NCBI GenBank assembly: GCA_018826545.1
Contig: JAHKAL010000076.1
Location: forward strand, 1-5,098
Direction: 5' to 3'
DNA: 5,098 nucleotides
Origin: Patescibacteria group bacterium
GTDB lineage: Bacteria; Patescibacteriota; Microgenomatia; UBA8517
Shown here: positions 1 to 5,098 of the stretch, in pieces
Position numbering within the stretch: the stretch's first letter is position 1
Layout of the letters: every line of letters starts with the position of its first letter
Position numbers and translations under genes: made by a program
The notes under the pieces: model-generated
Seen by the model: only the letters and a program-made list of their open reading frames with translations
Databases searched by the model: none
What the model was told of the DNA's origin: nothing

Positions 1-80
1 CGAAGAAGCTCGTAACCATATCGATTAACACCCACTCTATAGAGAGTATTGGCTTCATTACCATCAATTCCGATTATCAT
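1..80 (-). CDS. N-terminal fragment of a probable GT4-family glycosyltransferase (runs off the window)
   Basis: Only the first 26 codons are present, starting at the ATG at 80-78 and leaving the window at position 1. The peptide begins MIIGIDGNEANTLYRVG and continues NRYGYELL. The pattern is a short beta strand ending in G-I-D, then a polar loop with R-V-G-V, then a helix with Y-x-x-E-L-L. This is the usual opening of GT4 retaining glycosyltransferases, whose first Rossmann strand and glycine loop bind the acceptor side. The start lies 12 bases after the stop of the preceding GT4 gene, so it is probably co-transcribed. No Shine-Dalgarno sequence is visible, because the bases before the ATG are almost only A and T. 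The fold call rests on the N-terminus alone. Any GT-B enzyme of the same type would look alike, and the sugar specificity cannot be read. Confidence 0.7.
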   Translation of the reverse strand, partial: MIIGIDGNEANTLYRVGVNRYGYELL

Positions 81-92
81 ATTTTATATTTA

Positions 93-1181
93 CTAAATTT
101 GTGATGCTTTATATACATTTAAAGTTTCTTCTGCAGCCTTATCCCAAGAAAAATCTTTAACTCTATTTTGGCCTTTTGAAATATAGGTCTTTGGAGCAGA
201 TAGAGCTTTTTTAATTCCTTCTGCAATGGATGAAGCATCATTCGGATCAACCAATATTGCAGCTCCTCCTGATACTTCAGGCATGCTAGACAGATTGGAA
301 GTAACAACAGGGCAATTACAGGAAAAGGCTTGAAGTATCGGAATTCCAAACCCTTCGTAAAATGAAGGGTAAACCAAAGCTTCAGCACCAGAATATAAAA
401 CTGCCAATTCTTCATCTTTTAGCATCCCGACAAATCTAATTCCTCTTTTAATTTCTAAATTATTTTCAGGATCCCCAACAATAATTAAAGATAAATCTTT
501 TCCAGCCTTTGCAAGCTCATATCCTTTCATTATTCCTTGAGTATTTTTCCTCTTACCTACTCCAACAGATAAAACGTAATTACCATTTATTCTGTATCTT
601 TTTTTAATTTTTCGAACTTCATCAGCATGTTTTGGTTTAAATATTTCTCCAGGTGCTTCATAAATAACTTTTATTTTCTGGTCGGGAAAACCCAATCTTA
701 ATAGTTCATTTTTAGTAAAAATTGACGGAACAATAATCATATCCACCTCTTTAAAAACTCTTTTGAGCCTTAACTTGTGCACATCAACTATGTTTCTCGG
801 AGTAATTTGAGGCATAAAAATCGGTGCCAAATCATGGATCGTGGTAACTTTATAAGCTCTCGTTTTTGGCTGTGTCCAATCAGAAGAGTGAAAAACATCC
901 ACTCTACCTATCATTGATTCTATTGGTAAATAATGAATTTTATTAAAAAGTACATTTGCAATAGTAGGTGAAATTGGAAAATATTTCGATTTACAATTTG
1001 AACTAGAACCACATATTTCCTTTGAAATCTCTTTAAGGGTACTAAGTTTTCTCAATGACCCTCCAAAAAGTAAATATTGGTTTTTCTTATCAATTTCTAA
1101 TAGTTTTTGAAATAAAAACCTTGTATAAATTGATACTCCAGTTCCATAAACACTTTGTGTAATATCTATTGCAATTTTCAT
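93..1181 (-). CDS. GT4-like glycosyltransferase with Gln at the second EX7E position
   Basis: This is a 362-residue protein of normal GT4 length, without signal peptide or membrane segments, so it is probably a cytoplasmic or peripheral enzyme using a nucleotide-sugar donor. The N-terminal domain starts MKIAIDITQS and carries the acceptor-side T-I-H-D-L motif (H116, D117). The C-terminal donor domain contains S-V-G-V-G-K-R-K-N (205-213), strand L-I-I-V-G-D (232-237), Y-E-G-F-G-I-P-I-L-Q (275-284), P-E-V-S-G-G-A-A (301-308) and the closing F-S-W-D-K-A-A (344-350). In the usual EX7E motif E276 is present but the second Glu is Q284 (codon 332-330). The ATG at 1181-1179 is supported by the conserved N-terminus and by a GAGGT ribosome binding site 6 bases upstream. 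It starts 20 bases after the membrane transferase gene and ends 12 bases before another GT4-like gene. Family is secure; donor and linkage are unknown. Confidence 0.92.
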   Translation of the reverse strand: MKIAIDITQSVYGTGVSIYTRFLFQKLLEIDKKNQYLLFGGSLRKLSTLKEISKEICGSSSNCKSKYFPISPTIANVLFNKIHYLPIESMIGRVDVFHSSDWTQPKTRAYKVTTIHDLAPIFMPQITPRNIVDVHKLRLKRVFKEVDMIIVPSIFTKNELLRLGFPDQKIKVIYEAPGEIFKPKHADEVRKIKKRYRINGNYVLSVGVGKRKNTQGIMKGYELAKAGKDLSLIIVGDPENNLEIKRGIRFVGMLKDEELAVLYSGAEALVYPSFYEGFGIPILQAFSCNCPVVTSNLSSMPEVSGGAAILVDPNDASSIAEGIKKALSAPKTYISKGQNRVKDFSWDKAAEETLNVYKASQI

Positions 1182-1187
1182 ATATTA

Positions 1188-1192
1188 ACCTC
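1188..1192 (-). promoter_or_regulatory. Shine-Dalgarno site GAGGT
   Basis: On the minus strand the sequence reads GAGAGGTTAATAT immediately before the ATG at 1181-1179. GAGGT matches the anti-Shine-Dalgarno core and lies 6 bases from the start codon. It is the only well-placed site in the window: the other starts overlap the previous gene or have only A/T-rich leaders. It supports this start, and suggests that ribosomes initiate afresh here, where the gene does not overlap its upstream neighbour. Confidence 0.6.
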
Positions 1193-1201
1193 TCAATTAG
1201 T

Positions 1202-2614
1202 TTATAGGTCGTATCTTGTTACTACAACTCCACTAAAGTCATAGTCAGCTTTTTTTTGATAGCCTGACTTCTCAAGTTCAATTCTAACAATATCCTGGGG
1301 GTCGAATATATCTTGTACATATCTCATTAACCATACCGTTTTAGATCCAGGCTCAAACTGATCTGGAGCTATCGCCTTAATTTGATCAGTACTGTAATAA
1401 TTGTAAGCTTCCATCTGTGAATCTCTAACAAAAAGAGTTACAGCCTCATTTTTTAACGAAGTATTTTCAATAAAAGACACAAGCCCTCTCCAGTCTTCAC
1501 GATGAAACCTTGGATTAAAAAAATAAATACAAGAAAAAACTAAGTTAAATAAAATAATTGTTACAGTTGCAATATTTTTAATTGGTTTCTTTAAACTTTC
1601 TATTGAAAAAGAAACAAAAAGATAAAAAGCAGGCAAAATAAAGATAAGTCTGAAATAAGAAAGTACAGATATCCTGAACGATAAGGCCACAGTTAATAAA
1701 AGAGGTACAAAAAACCATAATAATGGAAGACTAAGTATTTTTAATTGTTTTTTTTGTTTTAAAAAAAACAATCCAAAAAGAAGAATGTAAGGCAATAAAA
1801 CAAACAAATACAAAACTTTATTAAAAAATGAAATTCTACCAATAACAAACTTTAAGGGAATTAAAAACAACTCTTTAAAACTAAATCTACCTAAAACTCT
1901 CCACCAAATAGGAGAATCTGAAAAAATTGACAATCCTGCACTTAACTGTTTCGTAAAAATTGGGAGCCAAAAAATAAAAACAATAAATAAAGGTAAAAGT
2001 GAAATTAAAAGTTTTTTAAACCAAAAAAAGTTCTTTTTAATAACAACTGAATGAATAAAAAATACAGGGAGAATTAATAAAGGCAGATAATCTGTAAATC
2101 CAATCAAAACTAAACTTAACGAAAATAATATCCACCTTATTACATTCTGCTTCTTTAAAAGACCTTGATAAAGATAAATTGATGCAACAACAAAAAAAGT
2201 CTCCATTGCATACATTCTTGCTTCTTGCGAATAATATATGTGAAGTGGTGAAGTCGCTAAAAGCAAAGCAGAAATTAATCCAAAGTTTTCTCCCTTATAT
2301 TTTTTTGCAATTTTATATAGAAAAAAAACAGTTAAAGATCCTACTATTACAGACAAGATCCTTAAAGAGAATTCACTTACTCCAAAAGGAATCGACCAAA
2401 CTTTTGAAAGTAAATAATACAAAGGTGGATGAAAATCCCCAGGAGAAAATTTTGTTATTATTTCAAAAAGGTTAAAGTTTCTAGTAACATTGGCTGTAGT
2501 TGCTTCATCTAACCAAAAAGATTGATTAATTGAGATTAAACGCAACAAAACTGAAAGAAAAATAATTCCTAATAGCAACCATTTCTTTTTAAGAGCTTTT
2601 AATCTATTTAGCAT
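1202..2614 (-). CDS. GT39/PMT_2-like multispanning membrane glycosyltransferase
   Basis: This 470-residue integral membrane protein belongs to the GT-C class, which transfers a sugar from a polyprenyl-phosphate donor on the outer face of the membrane. The N-terminus is basic (R4, K6, K9-K11), then comes a first membrane helix (about 12-29) and the outer loop W-L-D-E-A with D36-E37, the acidic pair of PMT/ArnT-like enzymes. Further family marks are H-P-P-L-Y (62-66), S-E-F-S-L-R (80-85) and Y-S-Q-E-A-R-M-Y (128-135). Many hydrophobic helices follow up to about 365, then a soluble tail of about 104 residues starting near N-P-R-F-H-R-E-D-W-R, as in many bacterial relatives. I chose the ATG at 2614-2612 because it puts the basic residues directly before helix 1. 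It overlaps the GT2 stop by 11 bases. The frame stays open upstream to an ATG at 2665 and a TTG at 2671, which would add 17 or 19 residues. Substrate and acceptor (glycan or protein) are not evident. Confidence 0.88.
   Translation of the reverse strand: MLNRLKALKKKWLLLGIIFLSVLLRLISINQSFWLDEATTANVTRNFNLFEIITKFSPGDFHPPLYYLLSKVWSIPFGVSEFSLRILSVIVGSLTVFFLYKIAKKYKGENFGLISALLLATSPLHIYYSQEARMYAMETFFVVASIYLYQGLLKKQNVIRWILFSLSLVLIGFTDYLPLLILPVFFIHSVVIKKNFFWFKKLLISLLPLFIVFIFWLPIFTKQLSAGLSIFSDSPIWWRVLGRFSFKELFLIPLKFVIGRISFFNKVLYLFVLLPYILLFGLFFLKQKKQLKILSLPLLWFFVPLLLTVALSFRISVLSYFRLIFILPAFYLFVSFSIESLKKPIKNIATVTIILFNLVFSCIYFFNPRFHREDWRGLVSFIENTSLKNEAVTLFVRDSQMEAYNYYSTDQIKAIAPDQFEPGSKTVWLMRYVQDIFDPQDIVRIELEKSGYQKKADYDFSGVVVTRYDL
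1744..1772. repeat. 12-bp perfect inverted repeat of A/T runs inside the membrane transferase gene
   Basis: On the plus strand the arm at 1744-1755 (ATTG followed by T8) and the arm at 1761-1772 (A8 followed by CAAT) are exact reverse complements, separated by 5 bases (GTTTT). The stretch encodes L-F-F-L-K-Q-K-K-Q-L-K, where a membrane helix meets a basic loop. Phe/Leu codons followed by Lys/Gln codons in AT-rich DNA naturally give T-runs next to A-runs. The stem has a single G-C pair per arm and would be weak, so a terminator role is unlikely. Confidence 0.5.
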
Positions 2615-3443
2615 AATTTTTAGTAAAAACAGCTTCCAATATCCCGCAGAATATTCCAAAATCATATACAATCTTAAAAAGAACGAACGCAGGTTCTCCT
2701 TTAATAATATATTTATAAAATCCGAAAATTGTTGAAAAAGGAAAGAGGGATTTTCCTAAAGTATACAGTTTACCCAATAGCCCAAACTTATATGGCCTTT
2801 TACCGACCCATTTAGCATGACTAAATACTTCTTTTAAAGAAGATGGATTTTTATGATAAAAAATCGCTCCTTTTGCTAATATTGCTTGATATTTTAATTT
2901 TTTATATAAACTCCAATCATCGTTATATCCACCTGGCGTAAAACCACCTACCCTATCAAATTCCTTTTTTAAAATGGCTCTAAAAACTTTTTGTTTATCT
3001 GGATAATTTTTAGAATGTCTTCTTTTTTCTTCCCAGCCTTCATTTATATTCCAACATCTGGCCCAGACATTTTCCCAATTTGAAACATATTCTTCTTTAC
3101 TAAATGTTCCTTTGGCACTACCTTCTTCGATTGGTTTAATTAGTTTCTTTAAAAAAACTTTGTCAAAAGTCATATCTGCGTCAACAAAAACCAAAATTTC
3201 TCCTTTCGCTTTACTGGAAGCAAAGTTTCTTGCAGATCCAGGACCTAAGTGTTTTTGAATATAATATGAAAAATTATAATTTGAGGGCTTGTAAGCTCTC
3301 AAGATACCTAAAGATCTATCGGTTGAACCGTCATCAACTACAATTACCTCAAAATCGTTCAATGTCTGCTTTTCCAAAGAACCTAAGCACTCTAAGATTG
3401 AATCTTGTTCATTATAACTGGGAATAATTACTGAAACTTTCAT
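2604..3443 (-). CDS. GT2-family (GT-A fold) glycosyltransferase with hydrophobic C-terminal segment
   Basis: This 279-residue protein has a clear GT2 catalytic domain: V-S-V-I-I-P-S-Y-N-E (3-12), V-I-V-V-D-D-G-S-T-D (33-42, with the nucleotide-binding D37-D38), G-P-G-S-A-R-N (67-73) and the metal-binding DXD motif D-A-D (88-90). A late acidic pair D175-D176 in N-D-D-W-S-L sits where GT2 enzymes carry the catalytic E/D-D motif, after G-G-F (166-168). It should be an inverting, nucleotide-sugar-dependent, metal-dependent enzyme on the cytoplasmic face. The C-terminus (about 220-279) is hydrophobic and aromatic-rich, including F-V-L-F-K-I-V-Y-D-F-G-I-F-C-G-I-L, and probably anchors the protein in the membrane. 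The start ATG (3443-3441) overlaps the preceding TGA as ATGA, and only a distant AGGA (10 bases away) precedes it, so translational coupling is likely. It could add a sugar to a lipid-linked chain or charge a polyprenyl phosphate; the sequence does not decide between them. Confidence 0.92.
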   Translation of the reverse strand: MKVSVIIPSYNEQDSILECLGSLEKQTLNDFEVIVVDDGSTDRSLGILRAYKPSNYNFSYYIQKHLGPGSARNFASSKAKGEILVFVDADMTFDKVFLKKLIKPIEEGSAKGTFSKEEYVSNWENVWARCWNINEGWEEKRRHSKNYPDKQKVFRAILKKEFDRVGGFTPGGYNDDWSLYKKLKYQAILAKGAIFYHKNPSSLKEVFSHAKWVGKRPYKFGLLGKLYTLGKSLFPFSTIFGFYKYIIKGEPAFVLFKIVYDFGIFCGILEAVFTKNYAK

Positions 3444-4513
3444 TTTTTAATTTTCCTAAATAAATCTTCGTAATCTTTTGCAATTTTATCCCAAGAAAAC
3501 TTTTCTGCCTGATTTCCCGGTTTTTCTTTCCAATCTAATTTTAAAGCTTTCGATAAAGCTAATGCATATTCATTGGTATTTGTTGGATCAACAAACAGAC
3601 CTGCATCACCCACAATTTCTCTTCTTATTGGATCATCATTAACTATAACTCCAAGACCACTTGCCATAGCTTCAACAATAACAATTTCAAAAGAATAATA
3701 AGCTTCAGATGCAATTGTAAAAAGATCGGAAGCTTTATAAATTCTTTGAATATTTTTATAAGGAACTTTTAAGAACTGATATCTGCCTTTTAACAGCTCT
3801 TCTGCTAAAGAAACAAGATAATCTTTCTCGCTACCATCTCCAACAATCAATAAAGAAGCATTTTTAATCTTTGAAACAGCTTTTATTACCAAATCCACTC
3901 TTTTTGTTTTAGTTAGGGCTGCAACACAAAGAATAATTGGTTTTTTGAGTTTAACCTCAAAATCTCTTATATTCTCTGAGAATTTTTTCAAATCAACTCC
4001 ATTTGGAATATAAAAATTTTTAACAAAAGGATTTTTCTTTTTAGCCCATTTTTGAGCTTGAGAGGAAAGAGCTACAAATGCATCAGGGAAAGACCAAAGA
4101 TTGTTTAAATCATCCCAGCCCATTCCAGAATGACCAGAAATAACCATTTTTCCACCATAAAGCCAAGTTACAATTCTAACAATCGCAGGCTGCCAACCGC
4201 CATTTAAAGGAATAACTATATCAAATTTTTCTTTAAGTAAATCTTTTACAAGTTTTAAAGTAAACTCTAAAACCTTTATACTCCAGTAATCAATAAAAAG
4301 TCTCCTTTTAAAAGTTCCTGTACTATCTTTTTTCTTCCAGTTAATTTCTACTGGAATTGTTTTTACAACGTGGTTTTCTTCTCCAATTTTTTTTCCTATT
4401 TGGAAAACATAAACTTCGTTCTTTCCCGATAATTTACTAGTAATCCCCTCTACGAAGGTCTCAGCTCCTCTATTAACTAATCCGCTGTAGATATTTAAAA
4501 AAGCAATTTTCAT
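3440..4513 (-). CDS. GT4-like glycosyltransferase with Tyr at the first EX7E position
   Basis: This is a 357-residue GT-B fold enzyme. The N-terminal domain starts MKIAFLNIYSG and has the N-R-G-A-E-T motif (14-19) typical of GT4 proteins; G-H-S-G-M-G-W (127-133) lies in the acceptor domain. The linker Y-I-P-N-G-V-D (168-174) leads into a donor domain with T-K-T-K-R-V-D (201-207), L-I-V-G-D-G (222-227), V-E-A-M-A-S-G (280-286) and G-D-A-G-L-F-V-D-P (302-310), and ends with F-S-W-D-K-I-A (339-345). The second Glu of EX7E is E281, but the first position, residue 273, is Tyr, in the string Y-Y-S-F-E-I-V-I-V-E. I chose ATG 4513-4511, whose A-T-G-A overlaps the upstream TGA. A longer TTG start at 4531 adds only six residues before the conserved MKIAF strand and seems wrong. 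It is probably cytoplasmic and uses a nucleotide sugar; specificity is unknown. Confidence 0.92.
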   Translation of the reverse strand: MKIAFLNIYSGLVNRGAETFVEGITSKLSGKNEVYVFQIGKKIGEENHVVKTIPVEINWKKKDSTGTFKRRLFIDYWSIKVLEFTLKLVKDLLKEKFDIVIPLNGGWQPAIVRIVTWLYGGKMVISGHSGMGWDDLNNLWSFPDAFVALSSQAQKWAKKKNPFVKNFYIPNGVDLKKFSENIRDFEVKLKKPIILCVAALTKTKRVDLVIKAVSKIKNASLLIVGDGSEKDYLVSLAEELLKGRYQFLKVPYKNIQRIYKASDLFTIASEAYYSFEIVIVEAMASGLGVIVNDDPIRREIVGDAGLFVDPTNTNEYALALSKALKLDWKEKPGNQAEKFSWDKIAKDYEDLFRKIKK

Positions 4514-5098
4514 TTTATATTTAATTTCCAAAGAAAAACTCCTGGATAAGGTTCACTTTCTCTATTATAGTTTTTGCTAATAAAATCTGTAATTTTTTTA
4601 GGTTGATATACACCAAGTTCATACCAGGCACCTTTTTCAGGAATCCTCCATAAAATTATTTCTGGCAATTCTTCTTTCCATCTTTCAAGAATTTCTTCTT
4701 GAACATTTTCAATTTCTAAATACCAACCATAATTATCAAACCATCTTTTTGGAGGAACTCTATCAGCCATGGTATATAAATTTGAATATAAACCTAAAAG
4801 ATATACTTTATCTTCTTTACCAGATTCTTGCTGAATTATCTGGGATAATCTCTTTTCTTCAAAACCAAAAAATCTAGTTTCTTTTCCCCAGTCGATTCTG
4901 ACTTTTGGATAAATGTTTCTGGATGAAAAAATTATTAAAACAATTATTAAATTTATGGAAACTTCTTTAAATCTATTTTTTAGTAAGAATATAAGCAATA
5001 TTGGGGCAACCACTAATGTAGGTTGAAAATGGAAAAAGGAAAACCTGGGATAAACTGTTAAAAGGCTGCAAAGAAAAAAAATAAAAGTAAGTACAAAA
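4510..5098 (-). CDS. C-terminal part of a GT-C/PMT_2-like membrane glycosyltransferase (5' end outside the window)
   Basis: The reading frame is open from the window edge (first full codon at 5097) to the TGA at 4512-4510, giving 195 visible residues. A GTG at 5013 could be taken as a start, but the 28 codons before it encode a hydrophobic segment and then Y-P-R-F-S-F-F-H-F-Q-P, so the gene clearly begins beyond the window. The visible part has hydrophobic stretches at about 1-14, 27-40 and 48-58. A soluble tail follows, containing Y-L-L-G-L-Y-S-N-L-Y, A-D-R-V-P-P-K-R-W and a V-Q-E-E-I-L-E-R-W helix. A membrane part followed by a soluble outer tail fits GT-C transferases of the PMT_2/RgtA type, which use polyprenyl-phosphate sugars outside the membrane. 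The catalytic loops that would prove this (first-loop acidic pair, H-P-P) are missing from the window. It shares an ATGA overlap with the next gene, so both are in one operon. Confidence 0.7.
   Translation of the reverse strand, partial: FVLTFIFFLCSLLTVYPRFSFFHFQPTLVVAPILLIFLLKNRFKEVSINLIIVLIIFSSRNIYPKVRIDWGKETRFFGFEEKRLSQIIQQESGKEDKVYLLGLYSNLYTMADRVPPKRWFDNYGWYLEIENVQEEILERWKEELPEIILWRIPEKGAWYELGVYQPKKITDFISKNYNRESEPYPGVFLWKLNIK

Noticed and set aside
35..44. 10-bp perfect palindrome CTCTATAGAG
   Set aside because: It falls inside the start of the last GT4-like gene (codons for T-L-Y-R) and does not extend further; a single 10-bp palindrome is readily due to chance.
81..92. Promoter or terminator in the AT-rich gap before the last gene
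   Set aside because: The gap is only 12 bases of A/T, with no stem and no room for -35/-10 elements; low complexity explains it.
119..415. 98-codon open frame on the minus strand
   Set aside because: It is out of frame within the GT4 gene whose conserved motifs are in the other frame; the product has no family features.
2179..2475. 98-codon open frame on the plus strand
   Set aside because: It lies wholly antisense to the conserved membrane transferase, is rich in Lys, Gln and Leu as expected from the complement of AT-rich coding DNA, and shows no recognisable motif.
3230..3427. 65-codon open frame on the plus strand
   Set aside because: It is antisense to the N-terminal catalytic motifs of the GT2 gene and has no motif or ribosome binding site of note.
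3440..4512. Possible TGA recoding, considered because the window looks like a Patescibacteria genome
   Set aside because: TGA at 4512-4510 and 3442-3440 ends genes exactly at ATGA junctions, no gene needs a read-through, and the tryptophan codons inspected are TGG.

Overview
This AT-rich window (roughly one third G+C by eye, not computed) is a densely packed run of glycosyltransferase genes, all on the minus strand. It reads 5'->3' from position 5098 down to position 1. Gaps between genes are at most about 20 bases. Two junctions are ATGA start/stop overlaps and a third overlaps by 11 bases. This is one polycistronic fragment of a surface-glycan biosynthesis cluster, cut at both ends. No mobile element, RNA gene, CRISPR array, promoter or factor-independent terminator could be supported.

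Layout in transcription order: (1) 5098-4510, the C-terminal part of a membrane protein resembling the GT-C/PMT_2 class of lipid-phosphosugar-dependent glycosyltransferases, upstream end missing; (2) 4513-3440, a GT4-like (GT-B fold) glycosyltransferase; (3) 3443-2604, a GT2 (GT-A fold) glycosyltransferase; (4) 2614-1202, a complete GT39/PMT_2-like multispanning membrane glycosyltransferase; (5) 1181-93, a second GT4-like enzyme; (6) 80-1, the first 26 codons of what looks like a third GT4 enzyme.

How they could work together (inference): the GT2 and GT4 enzymes would add sugars from nucleotide donors to a lipid-linked or membrane acceptor on the cytoplasmic face. The two GT-C-like proteins would add sugars from polyprenyl-phosphate donors on the outer face. 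The window shows no sugar-nucleotide synthesis gene, flippase, polymerase or initiating sugar-1-phosphate transferase, so the product cannot be named.

Organism: the AT-rich composition, tight packing, sparse Shine-Dalgarno signals, the N-terminus beginning MIIGIDGNEAN and the 'YPRF..FHFQP' membrane-protein motif together recall Patescibacteria (CPR), especially Microgenomates-like genomes. This is recognition from memory, not a search. TGA ends two genes and the tryptophans checked are TGG, so a TGA-recoding lineage (Gracilibacteria, Absconditabacteria, mycoplasmas) is unlikely.

I do not see a new kind of system. The most notable points are that both complete GT4 enzymes depart from the EX7E donor-site motif, in different ways, and that the operon pairs two outer-face membrane transferases with several cytoplasmic ones.
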